14,836 nt of DNA from Candidatus Rhodoferax randersensis (GCA_016718155.1 JADKEH010000038.1:1-14836), one strand, 5' to 3'; shown: positions 1-6,688, numbered from the stretch's first letter. Numbers and translations: made by a program. The notes: a model not told the origin generated them from the sequence alone.

Positions 1-1532
1 GACGGCCATTGGACCTGGGTTGACCCCTGGGGCTGGACCTGGATCGACGACGCACCATGGGGATTCGCGGTGTCGCACTATGGGCGCTGGGCGCATTTGG
101 GGGGCACTTGGGCCTGGGTCCCCGGGCCGGTGCGCACGCGCGCCTACTATGCGCCGGCACTGGTGGCGTTTATCGGTGGCAACAACTTCCAGTTGACCAT
201 CACCAGCGGCAACGTGGGCGGTGTGGCGTGGTTTCCTCTGGCGCCGCGAGAAATCTACCAACCGTCGTATCGGGTCAGTCGCGGCTATTTCGACAACATC
301 AACCGCAGCAACACCGTGGTCAATACCACGGTGATCAACAACAGCTACAACAGCTACAACACCACCAACGTCACCCACATCACCATGTGGTCTACGCCAA
401 CCGGCAAGTGCCCGGTGCCGTGGTGGCGGTGCCCGCCACGGTGTTCGCGCAGTCGCAACCGGTGTCACGCTCGGCCGTTCGGGTGCCGCGCGAAGCACTC
501 GCCGCAGCCCAAGTTGCAGCGGCCGCGCCGGTGGCACCCACCCAAGCCAGCGTGCATGGCGCGGGCACGGTGGGCGACAAGCCGCCCGCGCGGGTCATGG
601 AGCGACCGGTCGTGGCCCGCACGGCCCCCGCCGCCGCCCACGCCGGATTCGCCGCGCACCAGGCTCAACTGAGCGCTGAACCGGGCAGGCCGCTGAACCA
701 GGCCGCGCGCGCGGAACTCAAACCGGCCGTGACCACGCCCACGCCACGGGTGCGGGTTCTGCCGCCAGCGCCCGCAGCGCAGGCCGCCACCCCGCCGCCA
801 CCGATGCCATCAGCGCCACCGGCTGAGCCACGCACAAAGGACAAGCAGAACGAAAAAACCGAACCGCGCCGCCAGGACGACACACGGGGTCGGCCAGAAC
901 CGCGCAGTCAAGGTGTGGCGACTCCGGCACCCACACCCGCACCGACACCTACACCTGCGCCAGTCGCCGCTCCTGCTGCGCCGACACCCGTACCGCACCC
1001 TGCGGTGCAGCCCAGGCCTGCGGCGGCGCCGGTTCCTATGCCGCCACAGGTGACACCTGATCGGCCGCAGCGGCCGCAGCGAACGCCAGAGTCGACCCCC
1101 GAACCCAAGGTGAGCCTGCCGGCCGCTTTGCCAGCCAGCGCCGCCGCGCCGCCACCACCTCCGCAACGGCCAGCACCCCGGCCGCAAGCGCAACCGCCGA
1201 CGACCTCGGAACCAAAGGCCACTCCACCACCGAGCGCGCAGCGCCCGGTGGAACGACCAGCCGAGCGACCCGCCGCCCCAGCCGTACGCCCGCCTCAAGC
1301 CGCACCGGCACCGACCGCACCGGCATCGACCGCACCGGCACCGACCGCACCGGCGCTGCCCCGACCGCCGGTGGTATTGCCGCCCCCGGTAGCCGCGCCC
1401 GCCCCTGCAGCACCCGCTCCTTCACGCGAACGCGCCAACAAGCCGCGACCTGCCACCAGCGCGTCAAAAGACACCGAGGATGAACGCGACGGACCCAAGC
1501 GCGACGGTCAAGGCCGCAAGCCCCGCAACTAG
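1..1532 (+). CDS. DUF6600-type secreted protein with Pro/Ala-rich tail, 5'-partial and frameshifted
   Basis: The reading frame is open from base 1, so the gene starts upstream of the window. The first ~125 codons (frame 1) read as aromatic-rich motifs: WTWVDPWGWTW, HYGRWAHLGGTWAWVPG, YAPALVAF and GGVAWFPLAPREIY, followed by an Asn/Thr-rich stretch. This is the pattern of DUF6600-type proteins, usually periplasmic or surface proteins of unknown role, some of which also carry FecR domains. At about 385 the sense frame jumps to frame 3: THIT in frame 1 continues as VVYANRQVPGAVVAVP in frame 3, as expected if one base is missing. Frame 3 then stays open to the stop at 1530-1532 and encodes a long, probably disordered tail rich in Pro, Ala, Arg and Thr, ending in a basic segment. 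Translated without repair, the product would be misread from residue ~129 and stop near 672. Whether this is a pseudogene or a base-calling error cannot be told here. Family assignment is from motif recognition. Confidence 0.65.
1300..1359 (+). repeat. 15-bp tandem repeat, four units, coding
   Basis: Four head-to-tail 15-bp units of the form ccgcaccggcaccga start at 1300, 1315, 1330 and 1345. The second has one substitution and the last has a divergent end. In the sense frame of the surrounding gene they encode an Ala-Pro-Ala-(Pro/Ser)-Thr pentapeptide repeat. The length is a multiple of three, so copy-number change would alter the tail length but keep the frame. Confidence 0.85.
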
Positions 1533-1575
1533 AGTGCTGCACCAACGCTTAGCCGACACCACCCGAGCAGTCGGG

Positions 1576-1974
1576 ATGCCATGGCCGGCGTCCGACGCGC
1601 CGCTGCTGGAGCACTGCCAAGTGGTGCACGACAATCGGCGCAGCCAACCCAGGTCCAGTCCACGCACCGGCGTTGTGACCGATGCACGCTCTGTTGTGGT
1701 CTGCCTGGAGGCGCGCGATGCGTGTCACGGCCTCGAGATTGTCGGCTCCCGAATTGTCAAGGCTCGCACCGGCAACTTCGTCGCCGACTTCAGCAACTTC
1801 AGGCGCCGCACCGAGACAACGGGCTGGCGCTTCAACGCGCTGATCCTGTTTGTCGATGACCTGGTGGTCTACCGCTCGTGGGGCGGACAGCCTAAGGTCA
1901 GCGAGGTCGAGGTCACCCACAACCCATTGGGGCCGCTGCAAGACGTGGGCCCGTCCCTGATCAGCGGACGTTAG
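1576..1974 (+). CDS. hypothetical protein, doubtful
   Basis: An open frame runs to a stop at 1972-1974. An ATG at 1480 would overlap the preceding gene by 53 bp. The ATG at 1576, preceded by a weak GGGA, avoids this and gives about 132 residues. I do not recognise the family. The C-terminal half is the most protein-like part: FNALILFVDDLVVYRSWGG is a plausible hydrophobic strand or helix. The N-terminal part looks like ordinary GC-rich noise. There is no signal peptide, no known motif and no clear ribosome binding site. The neighbouring DNA downstream is clearly decayed, so this may be the tail of a former gene. A minus-strand ORF over the same bases looks less protein-like. Confidence 0.25.
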   Translation: MPWPASDAPLLEHCQVVHDNRRSQPRSSPRTGVVTDARSVVVCLEARDACHGLEIVGSRIVKARTGNFVADFSNFRRRTETTGWRFNALILFVDDLVVYRSWGGQPKVSEVEVTHNPLGPLQDVGPSLISGR

Positions 1975-2005
1975 AGCGCGGCCGCAGGCAGGCGAGTCGC
2001 GTGGC

Positions 2006-2074
2006 GCGCCCTGTGTGGGCTGGCAGACAAACCCCCGGAAAGCGAAACCCTACGCTGACAACAGATGCCTCACA
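2006..2074 (+). repeat. 69-bp dispersed repeat, copy A
   Basis: This segment aligns without gaps to 4821-4889, with 57 of 69 positions identical by hand count (about 83%). The best conserved part is the end, acagatgcctcaca. Its flanks share nothing obvious with those of the other copy. It contains a degraded form of the element found upstream of several genes in the window (tggcagacaaacc here, tggcggacagacc in copy B). Confidence 0.7.
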
Positions 2075-2135
2075 CCGTCTCTGAAAACATACCGCAATGC
2101 ATCGTGCTGGCTCCCTGTTCGCATTGATTGATGAC

Positions 2136-2360
2136 TCAAAGGCTGAGGCGTCCGGCTGCCAGCGCGTGGGCCAGGAGGCCGCCACCGACCGACACGATCA
2201 GCGCGAGCGAGATCAGTGCAGCGCCTGTGGTGCCCACCGCTCTCTCCAACGCGCCCGCCATCGATGGATTCTTCAGACCGCCCAACTCCGGCTGCGAGAT
2301 GACGCCCAGTGACAAAGGGGACCCCGCCACGAGCTGTAGCAGACAGACCAGATAGCCGAC
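2136..2360 (-). pseudogene. arginine/ornithine antiporter (ArcD-like, APC family) fragment
   Basis: About 75 codons on the minus strand read LSLGVISQPELGGLKNPSMA followed by GALERAVGTTGAALISLALIVSVGGGLLA. This resembles the middle of arginine/ornithine antiporters of the amino acid-polyamine-organocation family, where a helix ending in SQPEL(A/G)GLKNPSMAG is followed by a helix with ISxGLIxSVxG. Full-length members have roughly 470-490 residues and about 12 membrane segments. Here both ends are missing: upstream of VGYLVCLLQL the translation turns to unrelated sequence, and downstream it stops after AAGRLSL. It therefore cannot make a transporter. No other part of an arginine deiminase cluster is in the window. 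The family call is by recognition and was not confirmed by a search. Confidence 0.7.
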
Positions 2361-2410
2361 CTTGCAAGTCCAGGTACCGGCCCAGCGTGCCAGGCGCACG
2401 CTTCGCAGTC

Positions 2411-2450
2411 GGCGTGTCGGCGTGTCGGCGTGTCGGCGTGTCGGCGTGTC
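2411..2450 (+). repeat. octamer tandem repeat (ggcgtgtc)5
   Basis: Five exact copies of ggcgtgtc run head to tail, followed by a decayed sixth (ggcgggcc). The array lies between the antiporter remnant and the 3' end of the DUF6629 gene, 31 bp beyond that gene's stop codon. No supported gene reads through it. Confidence 0.95.
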
Positions 2451-2480
2451 GGCGGGCCACCCGCATGCTCGCGGGAGTTG

Positions 2481-3128
2481 TCATGCGGTGGCCCTCAAAG
2501 GTTTAGGTGTTCTGGGGAAATGCAGAAAGACGATGCCGCTCAGGACTGCCGCCAAGAAGCACCACACCGAGATGAACCAGGTGGTGTAGAACGCGGCGGC
2601 GGCGATCAGCGACAGCGTGGCCGCCGCACCAAATAGCTGCACCGAGCGATGACTGGAAAACATAGGGCTGACGCAGGCGCCCAGCAAGTAGAAGCCAGTC
2701 GCCGTGATTTGATGGAGGTGTGGAAAGACGTAGCTGATGTGGCGGCCCTCGACCCGCGACACGACCGGCTGGCGCACCAGGTAGTACAGCAGCAACAGGC
2801 TCACCGCGCAGCCCGCCAGCGTGATCGCGCCCAACACCTTTCGGCGCCACTTCGACGGCTCCAACAGCAGCACCGCCACCGGAATGTAGACGGGCCAGAC
2901 GACCTGCGAGAACAAGGAATAGAGTTGGGTCAACACCGTGTTGAGAAAAGGCGCTTTGTCGGGGAAGGTCAGCCACAGCGCCCCCTCCAACAACTGCTGC
3001 ACGCCAAACAACACGGGTATCAGCGCGAACGGCCACTCGGCAGCTTGCCGCGCGCGCCGCGTTGTGACCGTGCCAATGGCCAGCAGGACGACTCCGGCGG
3101 TGAAGCTGGCGGTGGCGGAAAAGCACAT
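2481..3128 (-). CDS. DUF6629 family integral membrane protein
   Basis: A 215-residue protein starting MCFSATASFTAGVVLLAIG, which is the characteristic N-terminus of DUF6629 proteins, so the start at 3128 is well supported although no strong ribosome binding site is visible. The sequence has about seven hydrophobic segments, for example VVLLAIGTVT, ALIPVLFGVQQLLEGALWL, VVWPVYIPVAVLLLE, AITLAGCAVSLLLLYYLV, ITATGFYLLGACVSPM, AAATLSLIAAAAFYTTWF and VWCFLAAVLSGIVFL. Conserved-looking polar residues lie between them (QQLLEG, PHLHQ). It should sit in the cytoplasmic membrane; its function is unknown. It is transcribed divergently from the BON-domain cluster. A perfect palindrome (3166-3179) lies 38 bp upstream of its start and could serve both directions. 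A second minus-strand ORF over the same bases is a shadow. Confidence 0.9.
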   Translation of the reverse strand: MCFSATASFTAGVVLLAIGTVTTRRARQAAEWPFALIPVLFGVQQLLEGALWLTFPDKAPFLNTVLTQLYSLFSQVVWPVYIPVAVLLLEPSKWRRKVLGAITLAGCAVSLLLLYYLVRQPVVSRVEGRHISYVFPHLHQITATGFYLLGACVSPMFSSHRSVQLFGAAATLSLIAAAAFYTTWFISVWCFLAAVLSGIVFLHFPRTPKPLRATA

Positions 3129-3165
3129 GGTGTAAAGCTTGTAAGGCCACGCCGCAACTTCGTCA

Positions 3166-3184
3166 GTGCGCTAGCGCACAGGAC
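3166..3184 (+). promoter_or_regulatory. palindromic element gtgcgctagcgcacaggac
   Basis: The first 14 bases, gtgcgctagcgcac, form a perfect palindrome in the gap between the divergent DUF6629 gene (starts at 3128) and the first BON gene (starts at 3287). It is the most symmetric copy of an element seen again at 3218, 4288, 8007 (minus strand) and 13920. An operator or other protein-binding site is inferred from symmetry, position and recurrence. Confidence 0.45.
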
Positions 3185-3217
3185 TGCTGCGTCCAGCGAT
3201 CGTTGAGCCTGCGTGCT

Positions 3218-3231
3218 GTGGCGCACAGATC
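3218..3231 (+). promoter_or_regulatory. upstream element gtggcgcacagatc, BON gene 1
   Basis: These 14 bases are identical to 4288-4301. They begin 69 bp before the GTG start of the first BON gene; the other copy begins 65 bp before the start of the third BON gene. They correspond to the right half of the palindrome at 3166 plus an ACAGATC extension. The function is inferred only from repetition and matched spacing. Confidence 0.45.
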
Positions 3232-3286
3232 GTGAGGAGCGTGCCGCGTACAGTCAAACACTACTTAGTGAAGCTCAGGACCCGCC

Positions 3287-3586
3287 GTGAAGACCGATAC
3301 ACCTGTTGCGCCCGATATCGCCCCGCCACCCAATCAGCCCGATCCCGGGTTTGAAGCCATCAAGGCCGAGGTAGAAGCCGCCTTGCGTCAGCGCTCAACA
3401 GCGGCTGTGACCGTCGAAGTCACAGGCGCCGACGTCACCCTGTCGGGCCGAGTTGAAAGCCGCTCTGAGCGTGACCTGGCAGGCCTTTCGGCCTGGGGAA
3501 CACCTGGCGTTCGCAAGGTGATCAACCGCATCTCGGTTGACGCGCGAAGCCCGCCCAACAGCAGTACCAAGGAGAGTCCACCATGA
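3287..3586 (+). CDS. BON-domain protein 1 (resembles third BON domain of triple-BON proteins)
   Basis: A 99-residue protein from a GTG start, preceded by a modest agga. Residues ~20-88 form one BON domain: FEAIKAEVEAALRQR, then VEVTGADVTLSGRVESRSER, then LSAWGTPGVRKVINRISVD. BON domains are thought to bind phospholipid or act as small interaction modules in envelope or osmotic-stress proteins. There is no signal peptide, so a cytoplasmic location is likely. The AWGTPGV segment is typical of the last domain of the three-BON proteins common in Burkholderiales. The stop overlaps the start of the next ORF (ATGA at 3583-3586), so the two should be translationally coupled. Confidence 0.8.
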   Translation: MKTDTPVAPDIAPPPNQPDPGFEAIKAEVEAALRQRSTAAVTVEVTGADVTLSGRVESRSERDLAGLSAWGTPGVRKVINRISVDARSPPNSSTKESPP

Positions 3587-4161
3587 ACAGCACCGTGAAT
3601 GCCAATAGACGAATCAGAAAGAGCGTCATCGCTGAACTCAACTGGGATGTTGGGATAAACGCCGGGCAGATAGCCGTCGAAGTGCTCGACGACGTGGTGA
3701 CCTTGAGCGGTCAGGTCGCAAGTTATGCCGAGAAGTGGGACGCCGAGCGTGCCGTGCAACGCGTCTCGCGCGCCAATCCGCGCACGGTGGATGTCGAGGA
3801 CGATCAAACAGAGTCTGACCCGCCATGCCACGCCGACCTGGCGCGTTCGGCCGACGGGGTGCTGAAGTGGATGACCGGCCTACCCATGAACTCGGTCAAA
3901 GTAGTGCTCAAGGATGGCAGCGTCACCCTATCGGGAGAGCTTGATCGGGACAATCCAAGGCAACCCATCGACCACACTGAGGTGCCCTTGCCGACGATTC
4001 AATTGGACACCGATGCCACGCCGACCTCCGCCGCAAAGCTGGAGGCCCCGGCGCCACGGCGGGCAGCACAGTCGAATTGGCCGCCGCCACCTTGGCGGCG
4101 CCGACCAACGAGCGCCTCAACGACTCGGCCTGCTGCGGCGGACCTGTGCTCAAGGTTGTGA
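3583..4161 (+). CDS. BON-domain protein 2 (first plus truncated second BON domain), altered C-terminus
   Basis: A 192-codon frame starting at ATG 3583 with GGAG at 3571, overlapping the previous stop by four bases. Residues ~10-72 are a BON domain of the first type in triple-BON proteins: VIAELNWDVGINAGQIAVEV, VVTLSGQVASYAEKWDAERA. Residues ~83-121 begin a second-type domain: HADLARSADGVLKWMTGLP, VKVVLKDGSVTLSGELD. Right after SGELD, near 3945, the family pattern (WEYQRQAAAxAVR) is lost. The rest is Pro/Arg-rich sequence with no likeness to a BON domain, so the second domain is cut short. Probably a cytoplasmic stress-type protein of uncertain function. The last 70 codons may be out of frame or foreign. 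Confidence 0.7.
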   Translation: MNSTVNANRRIRKSVIAELNWDVGINAGQIAVEVLDDVVTLSGQVASYAEKWDAERAVQRVSRANPRTVDVEDDQTESDPPCHADLARSADGVLKWMTGLPMNSVKVVLKDGSVTLSGELDRDNPRQPIDHTEVPLPTIQLDTDATPTSAAKLEAPAPRRAAQSNWPPPPWRRRPTSASTTRPAAADLCSRL

Positions 4162-4352
4162 ACAATATCACCGTCAACTGCTGACAGCTCCCCGGCGTTA
4201 TCGATGGGTGCGGCGTTCGGGATGGTCGGCGCCGGGTCAGTGCACCGTGAACGGCATGCCAAGCAAAATTCGCGCGTCCAATGCGGCGTGGCGCACAGAT
4301 CACAGCGGGTCTTCGCTGCACACTTCAATTCTCCCATCACGCGAAAGTTCAC
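4162..4352. other. gap between BON genes 2 and 3, with an alternative open frame
   Basis: No conventional gene is seen. A stop-free stretch in frame 3 runs from 3981 to a TGA at 4182-4184, crossing the end of BON gene 2. Its last codons read LNDSACCGGPVLKVVNNITV then NC-stop, which looks more protein-like than the Pro/Arg-rich frame annotated over the same bases. It has no ATG of its own, so it could only be expressed by a frameshift from BON gene 2 or from a GTG/TTG. The rest of the gap carries the upstream element at 4288-4301. Confidence 0.3.
4288..4301 (+). promoter_or_regulatory. upstream element gtggcgcacagatc, BON gene 3
   Basis: Exact copy of 3218-3231, beginning 65 bp before the ATG of the third BON gene. 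Its presence suggests this gene has its own promoter rather than relying on the upstream pair. Confidence 0.45.
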
Positions 4353-4754
4353 ATGAATACCAACGCATCAATTCCACTGGCTGCTCGCTCAGGAAGACCA
4401 TCGGGCGCCTTGCTCAACGCAACGCGATTCGACCCAGCGGCGCAAGATGATGTGGTCACGGTGCCCGGCCTCCCGACGATCGACGACGGGCTACCCCGGG
4501 CCACCGTTCTGGCTGACACCGACATCGCCATCCTGGCCGAAGACGTGCTTCGCGCGGCCACCTATTTGCCACTGGATGTGGTCAGAGTGCGGGTCGACGG
4601 CGGCTGGGTCACGCTCACAGGTGAACTCGACTGGAAGTACCAGAAGCAAGCCGCCGCCAGGGCCGTGGCCGACTTGCGCTGTGTCATGGGCGTCACCGAT
4701 CGCATCATGATTCGACCCAAGGTGTCAACTGGATGGTCGGCGACGCCAGGTTGA
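4353..4754 (+). CDS. BON-domain protein 3 (resembles second BON domain of triple-BON proteins)
   Basis: The frame is open from 4281, but the ATG at 4353, preceded by gcgaaag, is the likely start and gives 133 residues. Residues ~1-50 are low in motif content. Residues ~54-123 are a complete BON domain: TDIAILAEDVLRAATYLPLD, VRVRVDGGWVTLTGELDWKY, QKQAAARAVADLRCVMGVTD, RIMIRPKVS. This matches the middle domain of triple-BON proteins (DGGWVTLxGExxWxYQxQAA). No signal peptide or membrane segment is seen. With BON genes 1 and 2 it completes the set of three domain types, but spread over three ORFs. Confidence 0.8.
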   Translation: MNTNASIPLAARSGRPSGALLNATRFDPAAQDDVVTVPGLPTIDDGLPRATVLADTDIAILAEDVLRAATYLPLDVVRVRVDGGWVTLTGELDWKYQKQAAARAVADLRCVMGVTDRIMIRPKVSTGWSATPG

Positions 4755-4778
4755 TTGGACACCTTGCTCACCAGGCCT

Positions 4779-4813
4779 CGTCATTGCGAGGACCGCAGCG
4801 ACGTGGCAATCCA
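4779..4813 (+). repeat. CGTCATTGCGAG...GGCAATCCA repeat, diverged single unit
   Basis: One copy of the repeat family that is abundant at 8178-8305 and 13624-13886. It begins cgtcattgcgag and ends gtggcaatcca, with an altered and longer centre. It lies 24 bp after the stop of BON gene 3. Confidence 0.7.
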
Positions 4814-4820
4814 ACTTGGT

Positions 4821-4889
4821 GCGCCGTGTGTGGCCTGGCGGACAGACCCTTGGCAGGCAAAGCCCTACCCTGACCACAGATGCCTCACA
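4821..4889 (+). repeat. 69-bp dispersed repeat, copy B
   Basis: Ungapped partner of 2006-2074 (57 of 69 identical). It lies immediately after the repeat unit at 4779-4813 and 62 bp before the YXWXGXW gene. Within it, tggcggacagacc (4836-4848) matches 11 of 13 bases of the element tggcgcacagatc found upstream of the BON genes, so it may supply the upstream region of the next gene. Confidence 0.7.
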
Positions 4890-4950
4890 GGTCGTGTCGC
4901 GTCACCAACCCGGTCTACACAAATCTACTGCCCTTCGATTGGAGATTGAT

Positions 4951-5328
4951 ATGAAACACGTTCTTTCCACAGCTCTGGCCCTGGTCTTGAGCACTGCCGC
5001 ACTGGCACCAACGCAAGCGCTGGCGCAGGCCACGGTTCACGTGGTCATCGGTCGCGCACCGCCGCCGATGCGCCACGAGGTGATTCCCGAGATGCGCCGC
5101 GGCTATGAATGGGCACCGGGCTATTGGAACTGGAATGGCCGACGCCACGTGTGGGTGCCTGGCCATCGGCAGCGCACCCGTCATGGCCACTACTACCAGC
5201 AGCCCCAATGGCAGCAAGACGGTGACCGCTGGCAGTTCAACCGCGGCGGCTGGCGTCGTGGCGACCGCGACGGCGATGGTGTGCCCAACAGCGTTGACCG
5301 CCGGCCGAACGATCCTTCTCGCAACTAG
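4951..5328 (+). CDS. secreted YXWXGXW-repeat protein with Asp-rich calcium-type tail
   Basis: A 125-residue protein from ATG 4951 with GGAG 7-10 bases upstream. The N-terminus is a clear signal peptide: MKH, a hydrophobic core VLSTALALVLSTAALA, and an ALA-QA cleavage site near residues 25-27, giving export to the periplasm or beyond. The mature part has the aromatic repeat YEWAPGYWNWNGRRHVWVPG typical of YXWXGXW (BcpO-related) proteins, then a His/Gln/Trp-rich stretch. The last 22 residues contain DRDGDGVPNSVDRRPNDP, the Asp pattern of thrombospondin type-3 calcium-binding repeats. Function is unknown; calcium binding is inferred from the motif. It sits alone between the BON cluster and the transporter, with an inverted repeat 45 bp after its stop. 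Confidence 0.85.
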   Translation: MKHVLSTALALVLSTAALAPTQALAQATVHVVIGRAPPPMRHEVIPEMRRGYEWAPGYWNWNGRRHVWVPGHRQRTRHGHYYQQPQWQQDGDRWQFNRGGWRRGDRDGDGVPNSVDRRPNDPSRN

Positions 5329-5372
5329 GGTCCGTGCCGCTTGCCGCGGGACATCGGGCAAGTACTGAAAAC

Positions 5373-5404
5373 AAGGGCCATCGTGGCGCTGCTACGATGG
5401 CCTT
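5373..5404 (+). terminator. inverted repeat after the YXWXGXW gene, terminator-like
   Basis: The left arm aagggccatcgt (5373-5384) pairs with the right arm acgatggcctt (5394-5404), leaving one bulged G and a nine-base loop. The stem is strong, but no T-run follows, so it is not a classic intrinsic terminator. It ends 31 bp before the start of the transporter gene and could separate the two transcription units or act as an attenuator. Confidence 0.5.
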
Positions 5405-5435
5405 GCCACGTCCGGCCTGCACTGCGAGATGCCCC

Positions 5436-6506
5436 ATGACCCCCACGAACAAGAATGCGCCAAACCTGCCAGCCAACAAATCCTTGTTGCTGCTGCTGGT
5501 GTTGGTGTCGGTGGCGTTTGGATGGGTCTTGTTGCCGTTTTATGGAACCATCATGTGGGCCACCATCATCGGCTTGTTGTTTCGGCCCGTGTACCGCTGG
5601 CTGCTGGCGCGTCTGGCGGGCCGGCCCTCCGTGGCAGCCCTGTTGACGGTGTTGCTCGTGCTGGTCATCGTCATTCTTCCATTGGCGCTGATCACGGCGT
5701 CCCTGGCACGTGAAGCGGCGGGGGTCTACCAGGGCCTGAAATCGGGCGCGCTGAACCCGGTTCTGTACTTGCATGGGGTGTTTGACGCGCTGCCCGGCTG
5801 GATCACCGCGCTGCTCGCCCGATTTGGTCTGAACGACTTCGCCACGCTGCAAAACCGGCTCACGGCCGCCCTGACCCAGGGCAGCCAGTTCATGGCCACC
5901 CAGGCACTGGGCATCGGGCAGGACACTTTCGAGTTTGTCGCCAGCCTGTTCATCACCTTGTACCTGTCGTTCTTTCTGATTCGCGACGGCGACAGCATCG
6001 CCCGCACCGTCAGGCAAGCAATGCCGTTGCCACCCCGGCACACCCAGGAACTGCTGGGCAAGTTCACCACCGTGATTCTGGCTACCGTCAAGGGCAACTT
6101 GCTGGTGGCGGCGATTCAAGGCGCTTTGGGTGGCCTGGCGTTTTGGTTTCTCGGTGTCAGCGCCGCTTTGCTGTGGGCGGTGTTGATGGCGTTCCTGTCG
6201 CTGCTGCCGGCGGTCGGCGCTGGTCTGGTGTGGGTGCCCGTAGCGGCCTACTTCTTGATCACCGGCGCCATCTGGCAAGGTATCGCCCTGATCGCTTACT
6301 GCGTGCTGGTGATTGGCCTGGTCGACAACCTGCTGCGCCCGATCCTGGTCGGCAAGGACGCGGGCATGCCCGACTATCTGGTGATGATCGCTACGCTGGG
6401 CGGCATGGCGGTATTTGGCATCAACGGCTTCGTGATTGGCCCGGTGATCGCGGCGATGTTCATCGCCGTGTGGCACATCTACGGCGTGAGCCGACGCGGC
6501 AACTGA
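5436..6506 (+). CDS. AI-2E family transporter (PerM-like membrane protein)
   Basis: A 356-residue protein from ATG 5436. The frame is open 34 codons further upstream, but those codons overlap the hairpin and read as non-coding, and MTPTNKNAPNLPANK followed by the first helix is the usual layout. It has about eight membrane segments. The pattern is that of the AI-2E transporter family (PF01594): LLPFYGTIMWATIIGLLFRPVY near the start, SLFITLYLSFFLIRDG in the middle, QGALGGLAFWFLG, then LSLLPAVGAGLVWVPVAAYF and LVDNLLRPILVGK near the end. Members have been linked to export of autoinducer-2 or to ion transport; the substrate here is unknown. Length is normal for the family. A partial, internally deleted second copy of its 3' end lies at 8086-8169. 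Confidence 0.93.
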   Translation: MTPTNKNAPNLPANKSLLLLLVLVSVAFGWVLLPFYGTIMWATIIGLLFRPVYRWLLARLAGRPSVAALLTVLLVLVIVILPLALITASLAREAAGVYQGLKSGALNPVLYLHGVFDALPGWITALLARFGLNDFATLQNRLTAALTQGSQFMATQALGIGQDTFEFVASLFITLYLSFFLIRDGDSIARTVRQAMPLPPRHTQELLGKFTTVILATVKGNLLVAAIQGALGGLAFWFLGVSAALLWAVLMAFLSLLPAVGAGLVWVPVAAYFLITGAIWQGIALIAYCVLVIGLVDNLLRPILVGKDAGMPDYLVMIATLGGMAVFGINGFVIGPVIAAMFIAVWHIYGVSRRGN

Positions 6507-6514
6507 CTCAAGAC

Positions 6515-6543
6515 CGTCATTGCCAGCGCAGCGCGGCAATCCA
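6515..6543 (+). repeat. CGTCATTGCGAGCG...CGGCAATCCA repeat, single unit
   Basis: A 29-bp unit beginning eight bases after the transporter stop, one or two bases off the consensus at 13713-13741. The bases that follow (ccgttggggg ctc) are also shared with the copy at 8205-8233, so this repeat and its flank were duplicated together with the transporter tail. Confidence 0.8.
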
Positions 6544-6555
6544 CCGTTGGGGGCT

Positions 6556-6645
6556 CTGCACGACGATCTGCACTGCCAGCGCGGCGAGGCCGAGAACCGC
6601 ATCAAGGAAGCGCAGGTCGACGACGCCAATCAGGTCATACCGTAG
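6556..6645 (+). pseudogene. IS1380-family-like transposase fragment
   Basis: About 29 codons in one plus frame read LHDDLHCQRGEAENRIKEAQ and on to a stop at 6643. This resembles the conserved segment (Y)C.RGEMENRIKE.QLDL near the catalytic Glu of IS1380-family transposases, which is normally followed by FADRTS. Everything before and after is missing, so this is only a scar of an insertion sequence. The bases just after it (tgaaatatgcgggttga, 6654-6670) might be part of the element end. The call is motif recognition over a short stretch; an ISfinder search was not possible. Confidence 0.5.
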
Positions 6646-6688
6646 CCGTACCCTGAAATATGCGGGTTGATGCCCTGGTGCGACCGCG

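Noticed and set aside
2649..3206. 185-residue plus-strand ORF over the DUF6629 gene
   Set aside because: It lacks motifs and is Gln/Arg-rich. The minus strand encodes a clear membrane protein with the family's N-terminal signature.
5325..6629. 434-residue minus-strand ORF opposite the AI-2E transporter
   Set aside because: Its Gln/His/Arg-rich composition is the reverse reading of Leu/Val-rich helices. The plus strand is an unmistakable membrane transporter.
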